In this document: positions 25,459 through 37,249 of the stretch, one piece after another
Position numbering within the stretch: the stretch's first letter is position 1
Layout of the letters: each line of letters starts with the position of its first letter
From: Crotophaga sulcirostris
Lineage: Eukaryota > Chordata > Aves > Cuculiformes > Crotophagidae
Direction of reading: 5' to 3'
DNA length: 64,000 nucleotides
NCBI GenBank assembly: GCA_013397455.1
Contig: VYZB01000539.1
Location: 1 to 64,000 of the forward strand
Made by a program: the position numbers and the translations under genes
The notes under the pieces: generated by a model
Seen by the model: only the letters and a program-made list of their open reading frames with translations
What the model was told of the DNA's origin: nothing
The model's database searches: none

Positions 25459-26000
25459 AAGAAGGAGTCTGGGTGTATGAAAATATACAGATTTCTTCTG
25501 GGAACAGGAGAGTAATATAATCAATGTTTCTACCTCCCTCTCTTCTTATGAGAGGCACCAAACTCAGAAAATCTTGCTCCAGAAATCTCTTGTCATCTTC
25601 CTTTCTCATTGCTACATCTGCCTTCTCCAGTTTTCAAAGTACCACACTCTTTTGTGTGTCACTGGGCAACTTTTACCATTCATAGACACAGTGCAGGCAG
25701 GACAAACACAGCTTCAAAGTACAAAGTAATTATTTATTTGCTGATATACACACAGATAGCTGCAAATACTGTTCTACTATGCTAAGCATTCTCAGATTCA
25801 CCATTCCTGATAAGACACCCAATGAATCTTTGTCAGCTAGGTGGTCGTTGTTCAAGTAGTAAGAATTGAGTATCTCCATCTCCTTGAAAATGACACGATC
25901 TGATGCTGCTCTGCTGTTGTATATACAATTTGACTTCAGTCTTTTTTCTTTTTCCCTGAAGCATGAATTGTGACTTCAAAAATTCTACGTTTACCAGTTA

Positions 26001-26074
26001 TTGTGGGGTTTTGTTTTTGTTTTGTTTTGTTTTGTTTCGTTTTAGTTTTGGTTGTTTTTTTGGGGGGGTTTTTG
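26001..26074. repeat. (GTTTT)n and G-run low-complexity tract
   Basis: Imperfect GTTTT units flanked by GGGG on the left and GGGGGGG on the right. Length is probably unstable. Confidence 0.85.
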
Positions 26075-27402
26075 GCCTGAATAATGTATGTACTTTCTCA
26101 GAGTTTAGCAATTTCCTTAGAATTTAAGGAACTTATGATAACAGTCCATCATTAGAAGTCCTTGAGGAGTAGTTCTTATAAACACAGATTTCTGGGCCAA
26201 AGAACTACTTTAAAAGGCAGACAACTTTGATACATTATGGCAAGTAATAAATGATTTTTTTCCTTCTTTCATTTCCTCCCTTTGCAAAAAAATAATGATA
26301 AAGTCATAGCTTTTCAATACTGCAGGAATATGTTAATTTTACTTTCATTCGTCTTTTAGCAAGCCAAGCATGACATGTTTGCTTGAAGTGCTTTTTAAAA
26401 TATTGCTTAATAAAATTACTGAAGGAAATGCAGCTGGAAAATTATATTGGAAAAGATCAGTGTCAGCAATATAATAACTTCTGGTGTTTTATCAACTCTT
26501 GCAAAGATGTACTGGTATTAAAATAACAAAATTGTTCTCTGGTGTCTCTTGAAAATAAGTGAAAAGTAACAAAAACTGAACTACAAAAGTATGAGGTAGG
26601 GTGATTCTCCATCAGCTGAATTTTATGTGGAAGACTAGTTGGCCTTTATTTCATGAACTAACAACCAAATAAATTATTGAAAGATTTGCTGGTATTATCA
26701 AACAGGGTTATATTATAACATCAGTTCTTGTGTAGGGACCAAGTCCATTCTTTTAAAAAGTTTACTTTAACTCAAAGACATTCAAAAATAATTTTAAAAA
26801 AGAAATATATCTCTTGAGAAAAGAATAAATTAATACATTTTTCAGACTTCCGATCATGAAAGCACGTGGATTAATCTCTCTAAACTTATTAATATACTCA
26901 TGAATACAGTTAAGAAATTCATGTACTTTAACTTATTGGTGGACTGGGATCTAAATTTCATAAGGATGAAGTTGCTTTCTGTTGTTTTCAACGCATAGGT
27001 ATAAGCAAAACCCACAAGACTGCTAAGTATAAATAGGGATGATTAGAATTATTTATCTGAAATATTCATCTGCTTATTTTACTTCACAAATACAATCGTA
27101 TGAAATTTGTCAACATTAAGTGAAAGTGCACACTCTACTTGGTCTTCATTAAATATTGAGAAAGAGTTTGCTACTGGTGTTTCTATTTTGAGATTAGTCA
27201 CTGTAATTTTGAGACATAGTTTGTAACTAAGATGTTAATCTTTGCTAAAAAGTTATATCTCCTAATTCTCAGATGGATGGAGTTGGTGTCTGTCCTAAGT
27301 GCATGAAAATCAGTAAAAATTTGCTATGTATTATCACAGAATAAATCCTGAATTCTCCCAGAAGTCCTGTAAAGAGTCTGCAGGTTCTCTCTTTGTTTGA
27401 TG

Positions 27403-27426
27403 TTTTTTTTTTTTTTTTTTTTTTTT
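27403..27426. repeat. T24 homopolymer
   Basis: An uninterrupted run of 24 T. Read on the minus strand it is an A24 tail, but the sequence before it shows no polyadenylation signal or recognisable retrocopy. Confidence 0.95.
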
Positions 27427-28109
27427 CGAAAACTAACTTTAAATTTTTCTGAAAGATACTTATGGTTTAAAATCACTACTGTATATATAGAAAGAAAATA
27501 CAAGAGAAGTACAAACTCAGCTGAAATTCTATGCAATTCGATTAATATTTGCTGCCTGAATTAAAATATTCACAAAACTCTTTTGGTTAAGCATTATGAT
27601 GAGAAAACAAGCCTGAGAGAATAGATTTAATTTACTTTCAATGTGTTTCAACTGCCCATTACATTTTACTGCATTGGCGTTCTCCTAAACTAATCTCTCT
27701 TAAATGAAAGATGCTGTTATGTCAAAATTTTATAAACACAAATGAATCTGTGTAAGGAAAAGATAAGTATTTAATGAAGGAATAAACTTCCTTGCACAGA
27801 AACTTGCACATTTAAGAAGTTTGTATTCAAGCTAAGAAACAAGAGATTATTATCTTGTAGTCTAAACCAAAAGCTTGTAAAGGAAAAAGTCTAGTAAAGA
27901 CTGCAGTTTAATAATGATTTGCCATACATGGTAAATTGTTAAAGAACCATGAGATCTGTTGTTATACTATGTAGTTCTATAGGCAAAGTAACTGTTCTGC
28001 TGAGAACTAAAAATTTTCACAGTTTTGGGCACCAAGTTTACTTCAGTAAAATCAGAGAAGCAAAATGAGCTATACAATCTGGTTCAGATTTTTTTTTGTG
28101 TCTCTTTTT

Positions 28110-29380
28110 TTTCTTTTGTGCTAAAGAGGAATACCAATCTGTTATCTTCACCTCTGTGCCTAGGAAGATCGTGGAACAGACACTCCTAGAAGCTTTACTA
28201 AAGCACATGGAGGACAATGAACTGATTTGAGACAGCCAACGTGGCTTACCAAAGGCAAGTCCTGCCTGACTGGTATACTGACTTTCTATGATGGACTGAC
28301 CTCATCAATGGGCAAGGGAAAAACAACGGATGTCATTTATCTCGACTTCTGTAAAGCCTTTGAAATAGTCCCCCACCACAACCTTCTCTCTAAATTGGAG
28401 AAATATGAATTTGAAGGGTGGACTGTTTGGTGGATAAGGAATCAGTTAGATGGTCACATTCAGAAGGTAGTGATCAAAAGCTCAGTGCTGTTTAATATTT
28501 TCATCAACAATATAGACAGTGAGATCATTTGCACCCTCAGCAAGTTTACAAATGACACCAGGCTGAGTGGTGCAGTTGGTATACTAGAGGCCAGGATGTC
28601 ATCCAGAGGGACTTGGACAAGCTGGAGAAGTGGACCCATGTGAAACTCATGAGGTTCAAGAAGGCTAAATGTAAGATCCTATGTGTGGGCTGGGGCAATC
28701 CTCAATTTCAACGCAGGCTGAAGGATTATGTGATTGAGAGAAGCCCTGCATAGGAGAACTTTGGGGTATTGATGGACATGAGCCGGCTATGTACGCTCGC
28801 AGCTCAGAAGACCAACCATATGCTGGGCTGATTCAAAAGAAGTGTGGCCAGCAGGGTGAGGGAGGTGATTCTCCCCCTCTACTCTGATCTAGTGACCCAT
28901 CACCTGGAGTACTACAACCAGCTGTGGGGCCCTCAGCCCAGGAAGGACATGGAGCTGTTGGAGTGGGCCCACAGGAAGGCCATGAAAATTATTCAAGGGC
29001 TGGAGCATCCCTGCTGTGAGGACAGGCTAGGCTGAGTGAGTTGGTGTTGTTCAGCCTGGAGAACAGAAGGTTGTGAGAAGACCTTATAGCAACCTTCCAG
29101 TACTTAACGGGAGCCTATAGGAAAGCTGGGGGAGGCTCTTTATCAGGGAATATAGTGATAGGATGCGGGGTAATGAATTTAAACTAAGGTAGGATGATTT
29201 AGACTGGATATAAGGAAGAAATTTTTCACTATGAGGATGGTCTAACACTGGAATAGGTTGCCCAGACAGACAGTAGAGGCTCCATCCCTGGAAATATTGA
29301 AGGTCAGGTTGGATGGGGCTCTGGGCAACCTGATCTAGCGGAAGATGTCCCTTCTTCTGTAGGGGGGGTGGATTAGGTGA
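28110..29380 (+). pseudogene. CR1 ORF2 reverse transcriptase remnant, broken
   Basis: The 138-codon frame at 28227-28643 holds the block-A motif [17 protein letters not shown] (about 28338-28388), then [14 protein letters not shown] followed at once by [11 protein letters not shown] (about 28488-28520). The turn between them that normally carries the conserved PQGS motif is missing. The catalytic motif, FADD in active CR1, reads FTND at 28545-28556, so one of the two adjacent catalytic aspartates is replaced by asparagine. After about 28643 the frame shifts repeatedly. The C-terminal landmarks REVILPLYSDLV (about 28860-28895) and a degraded L-E-x-x-x-R-K-A-x-K-I-I stretch remain (28844-29035). 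No enzyme could be made from this copy. Confidence 0.88.
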
Positions 29381-29437
29381 CCTATAAAGGTCCCTTCCAA
29401 CCCAAACCATTTCACGATTCTATGATTCTATGATTCA
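28110..29437 (+). mobile_element. CR1 LINE, RT region to 3' terminus
   Basis: A plus-strand CR1 of about 1.33 kb. It begins inside the reverse transcriptase (about 28110), covers the ORF2 C-terminus and ends with CCCTTCCAACCCAAACCATT (29391-29410) and two ATTCTATG units plus a partial third (29417-29437). The 5' end is truncated. Its sequence differs enough from the 23.5-kb copy to be a separate insertion. Confidence 0.92.
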
Positions 29438-30229
29438 TCTTGCAGAATGAATAGAGAATCCTTTTTGTTCCTTTCTCAGGTATAACCAATTGCTGATTAG
29501 AATTCCTGTTTTTATTCTAAGGGATTTTGTTCTGTTGGATAATAATAACAAAGACAAACAGATACCAGATAAAACAGAGTTTTAAAATTTATTTTGTATT
29601 CTTCATTAAGACAAATTGTTAATGCATTAAAATTGAGTTAAAAGAAAAAAATAAGACACAGATATAAACCCAAAAATATGTGAAAAAAGTTCTGTGACAT
29701 CCTAAATGTGGAAGAAAATAAATATTAATTTTCTTACACCTAGAGAAACTAAATTTCTATATTTCAGCAGATAAGTGTATTTCCTTTAAAGGAGATTAAA
29801 TAACGGGATTACATTAGCCTACTGTAGAAAACAGATAAAGATCAATAAAAATCCATTTACACACTATACTTTTTTTTTAAGCTCTACTGCTTGAACACCA
29901 CAAATGCAGTTGCTAATATCAATAGAAAATGTCAGAAAATTTGTATTATTCTGTGTGCCTGTAGAAGTATGACCGAAGTCTGATTATGTCTTAAGAAAAA
30001 TCCTAGGAGACTCTGTACACCTAAAGTTTCTCAAACAAGCTCTGATGAAAAGTGGAAGATTAATTGTTTAAACACAAATCCCAACTAATGGAATGCCTAC
30101 TGTGTTCTTAGAAAGAAAACTGTGCAAAAATTCCTTTTCGTTGAACTAAACATACATACACACATGCATATACACATATATATATATCTTCCTTGAACTG
30201 CATATATCCAAAGACATGACTAAGTTTTA

Positions 30230-30280
30230 TTTATTTTGAAATGAGGTATATTTATTTCGACATGAGGTGTATTTATTTCA
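30230..30280. repeat. 21-bp tandem duplication
   Basis: Two diverged 21-bp units (30230-30250 and 30251-30271, sharing the TTTATTT and ATGAGGT cores) plus a partial third unit to 30280. Confidence 0.75.
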
Positions 30281-33154
30281 GTTCATTTTGTGTTTCTTTA
30301 ACCATCAGTTATTTTTGTTGTGAGAATTGTGCTACACAGACAAAATTAACATTGCATATGTATTTTTGCAATGGTGTTATTGTTCCATAAACTGATAACT
30401 TTTACCACGAGAACAGGAAAAAAAACCAAAACCAAAACTACCTACTGAATTTTTTAATAAATCTTGATTAAATTGAGCATGAGTAAGAATTAACCTAGAA
30501 AGCTAACCTCTGAAAATCATATTGAGTATATATTAGTATCTTTGAAATACTTGTATAACTTAGTTTCATGCAGTGGCTAGCACAAGCATCAAAATGATCA
30601 AGCTGTTTCCAATTTTTGTGTTAATTTTCAGAGTAATATCAAGGAACTTGTAGTCTTCTCTATGTAGAACAGACTCCTGTAAAATTTTAAATATCAATTT
30701 TTAATACAGTTATTTGGAAAAAAATATCCAAAATTTTAACAAGGAATTGGAAAATATGCTTGTACTTCCTGAGGCCTTCTTTTCATTAAAAATGTTGGAT
30801 CTACAATGCCTTACTAGTAAAATTTATTTGGGGTTTCTGAATGTGTTATGGGTTTTTTTGTTACTTAGTAATGATTAAGGTGACAGTAAACTAAAGGTCT
30901 AATGGCAGTTATTCAAATAAACATTTAAATTCACTTAAGTCCAATATTAAAAGGTTTCCAAATTCGCTTCTCTATAGACATGAATTATATAAAAAAGGCC
31001 TTTTTACAATACACTTTTATATCTAGCTTAGTATAAAAAAAATACACATTTAAATAATTGAGACATACACCTGTAATTTTTCTTGCATAGTCATGGCTTG
31101 ATTGCACTTTCTTTCAGGCATGAGGACCAACAAAATACTTGCTTAAATAATTTCTCCCATTAAACTTTTCTTTAAACTGCTGTAATTAAGTTTCTTATAT
31201 ATTTAAATATAATGATCTCACTCAAGCCTGAGCAATCAAATGAGGGGTAGATCACTCCATGCTCTCCAGACAACATAAACTAAAAAAAAACCCTCAAGTT
31301 GTGACTGATAAAAAATTGAAACTACAGTTAAGTAGACTTCAGTCAATTAAATCTACTGTGGGTAACTGGAAACAAAGAAATCAACCTGTTACCCTGCCCC
31401 ACTCTCAGTTGTGCTAAACACATTCAACGAGTGCCCACATACAAAGAATAATGTGCCTACGTGTTAAGCTTTAAAACTCTAGAGATGCTTATCTGTATTA
31501 TGCTTCTGTGTCTCCTGGGAACATCCTTAACCAGAGTGGTGTGGCACAGAGCTCTGGACTGACTCCTTTGAGGAGTACATTTCTGCAGAGCCTAACCTGA
31601 AGGATGTGTGAGAGAACATAGCAAACACCCGGACTATATTTAAGTAGACATAGTTCCTGCAACTACTTGAATTTGTTTATAAAATATTTTTTTATGGAAT
31701 AGTTTTCAGAAAATGAAAATGCAAGATGTTTCCATTTCTGCTGTGTGTTCTAAACAATAAAGTTCAGTCCTACTTTTTATGTAGCTTTTTCCTTAAAATG
31801 CCACATGATCAGGAAATATTGTGTGTTTCACTTTAATTTGTTTCCAAGCTATTGGACAGACCAGTCTCCTGGGAGACTGAATTTTTTGGTTTTATTCTCC
31901 ATTTACAAAGATTAGGACTATTTAAAGAATCTACTTCACATTATACTCCCTTTTTTAGTTTTTATTGTTCTTTTATTCAGTCACATTGCATTTGTCTGAA
32001 AGACTTTACATAAAATATCCACACTACCCCCATGCTTTATTTTAAATTACACTCAGTGATCTTGTCTTAATGATTTGTTTTCCTATGTGTAACAGTTATT
32101 TGTTTTTGTAACAGGACATATTTAAAAAGTCAAGTTAAGTAAGCAGCATTCACTTTTCCCATTTCTTATACAGCAAATATTTTATCAGCAGATTAAACAG
32201 TTAATTTACTTATCCCTGAAGATGTGTTGTGTAATAGCACAGTAGTTCTTTAATTAAATCACTTTCAGTTATTATAAATTATGTGTTTATTTCTTAAACT
32301 TTCAATTAAACTACACTCACTATGATTAATATAGCTTATTTTGTTCTAAATAGAAAAGCAAATCCTTCTGGAGATAGCTTTTATTGGTAAGATTCTGGAA
32401 AACAATCAGGTGTCAAATTCAGTCTTTTGCAGAAGAAACTTAGGAATGGAAGAATGTTATAGGAAATTACAAATTGTATAGACTTTATGAACTCAGAACT
32501 TGCCTTAGATTTTAGAACTTTAAGCATACTTTTAGAAAGACATCTTTAAGGATTGTTCTTTTCTGTGAAAACACTATCTTAGTTTTCACTTTGGGGTAAC
32601 ATCATCAACAAATCAAGAGAGCAGCGGGCAAAACTTCAAGACGGGAAGATAAATGAACGGCTACAGGCAAACTTCTCAGCTAGAACTGGAGGTTTATATC
32701 CTATGAACATTGCAAGGAGACAGAAAATGTGTTATAAAACTTGTTTGAACAGTTCTGTTTCCGAATTTTATGAAAATCTGGAAATTAACTTCTCTTAATA
32801 CAATTTGAATTATAAAAAATACTTGCTACCATTAGTAGCATCTTACGCAATTAATGATACACATTAATATGACTTGGAATCTACCTCCCTTCAGTCTGTC
32901 TCTCTCTTCACCCTTCTGCTGTACTCCTCTGTGTTGCATCATCAGTTTCTCAGTCCTGAGTTTCACATTTTCTATTTTGTCTATTTTTTTCTTTAATTAC
33001 AACTGAGTTCTGTTCAGTGTGTAACACTACAGAGAGCTACATAAAGATGGGAGTTTCAAGCAGAGAGGCATCTGAATTTTCCATTCCAGTAAATTATACT
33101 TGGTAAAAGGGAAATTTTTCTTTGTCTTATGGTTAGAATCTTTGAAAAACACAT

Positions 33155-33188
33155 ACCAAACCAAATCAAACCAAACCAAAGCAAACCA
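33155..33188. repeat. (CCAAA)n imperfect pentanucleotide repeat
   Basis: About six or seven CCAAA-like units with single substitutions (CAAAT and GCAAA variants). Confidence 0.85.
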
Positions 33189-35076
33189 CTCCTAAAACTT
33201 TTAAGATTTTTTTTAACCTCAGTTAAACAGTAAGTCAGACCAGAGACATAACTGTTCTTTGAAGCCTATTCTTTTTTACATGTAAATATTTAATTTCTAT
33301 TGACATCAAAGCAAAGAAAAAAAAAAGCTAGAATTTTTACCTTTCATGTCAAATTTCAGTCTGAAACCCCAGAAGTTCCAGACTTTTATAGTCAAAGAGG
33401 TTATTTTCATTGTTTAGATTCATGTGTATTATAGAGAAGTGCAATTCCTTCAACGAAACCATAAATTACATTCAGGCAAATACAATATAGATTCACTGGG
33501 TCTAACATCATTCATTTGTGTCACTCCAAAAAGCTTCATTTTCTTACAAGAAGCTAGAATGAAAAGTATACTTGCTGCCTTAAATTTAGAAGATCTCATA
33601 GGTGTTCACAAAGCTGACATCTTTAAGTGCTATTGGCACTTACTGTTGTTATGGGAATGTCTGAGGTGTCTGTCTCGCAAGAACAGATGCAGCAGATAAA
33701 ATTGCTTTTAATTCAATGATTTGTTACATGTTTAGGTCGATTACATTTAAGAATGTTTTAAATATATTAAAATTAATGGCTAACAAATGCTTTTAAATGC
33801 TTTGTTGAAGGGGATGGATTGGTGAACTGGGACCTAAGATATTTTTTTCTCTACTCATTACTTAAAATATATTTTTAATGTAGATTAAAATCACAGATCT
33901 TTGGAATACAATAATAGCAAATTGGATATGGCAAGCTTGAACTGTTCTTATTTTATGGTAATATCCTTTTTAATAACTATATTTATTGCAAAAGCACACC
34001 ACATTTAATATAAATAAAAAGAACATTAATGAAGCATAATAATATGATTAACACAGAAATTACTCTGTCTTCCCTGGCTTATTGTGAGCTATGGGCAATG
34101 AGGTAAATCCATTCCTATCTGCTAATCAGAAGTTCAGTATGCTTAACAAAGCCTCAAGATTTAGCAGTAAGATAAACTAAACATGAAAATAGTTCTGCTC
34201 ACCCAAACTTAGCTTTTAGGTAAGTAAGTAATCCAATTGAAAACTGAAGAACTAGAGCCAAACCAACAATAAAATATGTGCTACTATGAACAGTTTCTAA
34301 AACCAGCATGCACTGGTTCAAACCACATGAAGAAAGTTGTATGAAGAATGAGGAGAGGAAGTGGTTGTACTCCTTTTCTGCAGATGTGGATCAGAAATGT
34401 TGAATGTCTATGTTCATTTATAAATTTACAGGAATAGAGGTGACAGGCAGATCTGTTTACTGATTGTACTTTAATCCTTCAAAAGCTAAACTGAAAGTTT
34501 AATGCATATTTCCCATGGTTGTTACAAGACCTGATTGTGAAGCTGCCTCAATTTCTGGTTGTATTTTCAAAAGCCACATCTCAGGAGGACATTCCTATTT
34601 TCATTTGTGAAGTGAGATAACATGCTTTTAAACTCTCTTTTTTTTGAAACTGAACAACCTTGTTTTAAAAAGAAAGCAACTGGAAGATTATTCAGGTTCC
34701 ATAGGGTGCTATAGATGTAAGAAAAGGTTGAGTTTTCGTGATAAGTTATTTCACCACAACCATTTATTTTTATTATGTAAATGCAGTTGTCTGATAATAT
34801 GAGTGCTAGCTGAAAATACTGAATCAATCTGGAGTTATGTAGGAGTTGAGGAATACCACTATTTCAATATTCCCATCCTAAACTTCTGTAAATAAGCGCA
34901 AGTCAGAAGGTGTATGTTTCACTATCTCTTTAGATTTTATCAAAGCCCTTGAAAATCTATGTACCATATTCAGTACACTGAATATTCAAACCGACCATTT
35001 TAAGTATTTCAAATTGACGTAGAACTAAAATAAAATGAATTTTAAATTATGAGAAACTTCTCGTCTTACTTAGATT

Positions 35077-35140
35077 CACAGAATCATAGAATGGTTTGGT
35101 CTGGAAGGGACTTTAAAGAACATCTACTTCCGCCCCTCTG
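35077..35140 (-). mobile_element. CR1 LINE, short 3' end fragment
   Basis: The plus strand reads CACAGAAT, CATAGAAT (35077-35092) and then GGTTTGGTCTGGAAGGGACTT. This is the reverse complement of a CR1 3' end with two terminal 8-bp units. Only about 60 bp remain, so the copy is severely 5'-truncated. Confidence 0.85.
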
Positions 35141-35734
35141 CGCCAAGATTTAATAAGATCTTAAAAAGCCTCATTGTCTACTTTTCCCCTTACATATGTT
35201 TACATAAACCAAACCAAAAATTGCATAATTAGAGACATACTAGTAACAAGTGGTTAGGAAGATACCATTCATACAAAAGTATTTACATACTTAAGTATAT
35301 ATATACATATGTACATATATGTATTCACACATGTATATACTACTATGGCTCGTATTTCTTGGGGCTCTGAAAAGTAAGAAAATGCATGACAAAAAATGTA
35401 TAAAGATTATTTTGAACCATAAGTGGAAAAAACATCCTTCAGTATCCATTAAGACACTATGTCTTAATGCTGCTTTAAAGATAATTAGCTACGTTACCAT
35501 GGGTTACCAGGTTAACTGGGTAAGTATACTTTCATGGATGGTCCACAAAATGGTTTTATTAACAAACTGAAAAAAACAATCTTCAGTGCAAAAACCAAGT
35601 AACCATTGTATAAGGATCACAAGATAGACCATAGTCAACTGCACTTTGCATTGGCTATAAATTATACATTTAAAACTGTAGTTCACAAAAAATGAGTTGC
35701 TCAAGCACTTTTTTTCAATACCAAATATGTAATA
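35141..35734. other. AT-rich stretch between two CR1 pieces, no gene seen
   Basis: About 600 bp of AT-rich sequence with an alternating TA/CA tract near 35295-35340. No repeat family or exon recognised. Confidence 0.6.
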
Positions 35735-36249
35735 TTACTCAGTGCTTGTCAGGCCGCACCTGGAGTATTACATTTAGTTTTGCTCCACGTTATGCAAAAA
35801 AGTTGTGGACAGGAAGGGCAGGGTCCAGAGAAGCGTTGCTAAGATGATCAAATATCTACCATGTGAGGTAAGGGTGAGAGAACCAGGTTTGTTCAGCCTT
35901 GAGAAGAGATGCCTTAGGGGAAACCTTATTATCATGTACCAGTACATAAAGGGTGTCTAACGAGAAGATGGAGACTTTTTTACAAGGAGTCACATGGAAA
36001 AGACAAGGGGTAATGAGTACAAGTTGATCCTGGGGAGATTCTGGTTGGATTCCAGAAGAAAATTATTCACCATGAGAACAGTTAAACATTGGAATAATCT
36101 TCCTAGGGAAGTGGTAGATTCCTCTACATTTGACACTTTTAAGGCTCAGCTTGACGGAATGCTGGGCCCTCTCATTTAAACCATATATCATCTAAAAAGA
36201 TTGGACCAGATGGTGCTTGAGATTATCTGACATTCTATGGTTCTATGAA
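35735..36249 (+). mobile_element. CR1 LINE, 3' end with C-terminal ORF2 frame
   Basis: A plus-strand CR1 3' end. It starts in the region equivalent to L-x-R-P-H-L-E-Y (about 35745) and shows C-terminal landmarks in an open frame at 35994-36179, with LGRFWLDSRRKLFT, KHWNNLPREVVDSSTFDTFK and a natural stop. The 3' end has the variant TTGGACCAGATG in place of the more common CCCTTCCAAC form and finishes with ATTCTATG and GTTCTATG (36232-36247). The variant suggests a separate CR1 subfamily from the 23.5-kb and 28-kb copies. Confidence 0.88.
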
Positions 36250-36369
36250 TATCAGTCACTCAATTTTTTCTGTATTGATACAAAGCTCAGTATTACTTTA
36301 TTATCATTAAAGAAAAGTACATATTCCATCACTTGTATTTAGTCTGCTAGGCTGCCTTTAAGGCCTAGT

Positions 36370-36785
36370 TGCACTTTGGATGCAACACTAGGACACATGT
36401 TATGCCATTGCCCTGGGTCCAAGCACTTTCCACACTGCCCAGGTTGTGCACTGGCCACAGCAGACTGCAGCTCTCATCCTATCAATGTGTCTAGGTTCAC
36501 TAAGTGCTGTCCCCTTGGCCCTGCCCAGAGATCCTGGGACTGTGTCTGGCCCTACTTCCCCTCACCAGGTGTGTTCCTGACTCTCACCCACAGGACAACA
36601 TCCTGGCCTGACCTCAACCCATGCTCATCCTAAGGGAGATGCCAAATATCTGGGCTGGGTGACCCTGGCTGGGTCAGTGAGATGGGCCTTGATGCCTGTC
36701 TGTGCCCTGGCAGCCCCAGTGCAAGACCACAAAGTTTCCCATGGAGCCACCAACTCACACTGTGTCCAGACATTGTCTTCCCTTG
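36370..36785. other. Unassigned GC-rich block
   Basis: About 415 bp of clearly higher GC content than its surroundings, with sharp drops to AT-rich DNA on the right near 36785 and to CR1-flanking DNA on the left. Frames at 36376-36633 and 36682-36972 (plus) and 36912-36625 (minus) are open but show no domain and use no clear start. The block resembles the composition of an ERV LTR or internal retroviral sequence, but I cannot match it to a family. A diverged LTR or a decayed CpG island are both possible. Confidence 0.4.
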
Positions 36786-37232
36786 TATATCTATAAGGTG
36801 TTTTTATAATTTGAAAGCAAGAAGTACTCTTGAGCTCACGATCACAGCCTGTCACTTTGCTGGACCAAATAACAAAGAAAGACATAATGTAATAACAGTG
36901 TCTAAACCACAACTGCTATGCCTGGTATATTTTTTTCCTATTTTCTTCAATAAGTATAGATGTTTATCATAAAAGCATAATAAAAGTAGGTGAAGAAAAA
37001 AATTCAAGGAAAAATAATAACTAGTGCAGACAATGGCTTAAGCCTGACTATAGTGACATCATGTATTCTAGGATGAATCAGGTGCTTAGAAAGAAAAATA
37101 ATTTCTCGATACTTAATAATGGGGATTTATAAATAATATTCAATAAAATAAGTTTAAAATGTTTAACAAATTCAGCGCTTTGGTCATAGAAAGTTAGAAG
37201 ATATAGTTTACAATATACATTTAAATAATAAA
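36786..37232. other. AT-rich stretch, no gene seen
   Basis: AT-rich sequence between the GC-rich block and the second assembly gap. Nothing recognisable. Confidence 0.6.
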
Positions 37233-37249
37233 NNNNNNNNNNNNNNNNN
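37233..37249. other. Assembly gap (17 N)
   Basis: Seventeen undetermined bases. The minus-strand open frame drawn across it is not reliable. Confidence 1.

Larger units (their letters stand above)
25459..28109. other. AT-rich non-coding stretch, no gene seen
   Basis: AT-rich DNA with no recognised exon or large repeat. It includes a G/T-rich (GTTTT)n tract at 26001-26074 and a T24 run at 27403-27426. Confidence 0.6.
29438..35076. other. AT-rich non-coding stretch, no gene seen
   Basis: About 5.6 kb of AT-rich sequence. It contains a 21-bp tandem duplication at 30230-30280, a TA/CA-rich tract near 30148-30188, an A/C tract near 30417-30442 and a (CCAAA)n tract at 33155-33188. The open frame at 33424-33699 (plus) has no recognisable domain or splice context. 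A slightly GC-richer patch at about 31495-31635 has no identity that I can give. Confidence 0.55.

Noticed and set aside
27403..27426. Poly-A tail of a processed retrocopy on the minus strand
   Set aside because: The sequence that would precede the tail shows no polyadenylation signal and no gene similarity. A simple homopolymer is enough.
33424..33699. 91-codon open frame as a gene or exon
   Set aside because: No domain, no clear start context and no splice evidence. Its composition matches the surrounding AT-rich DNA.
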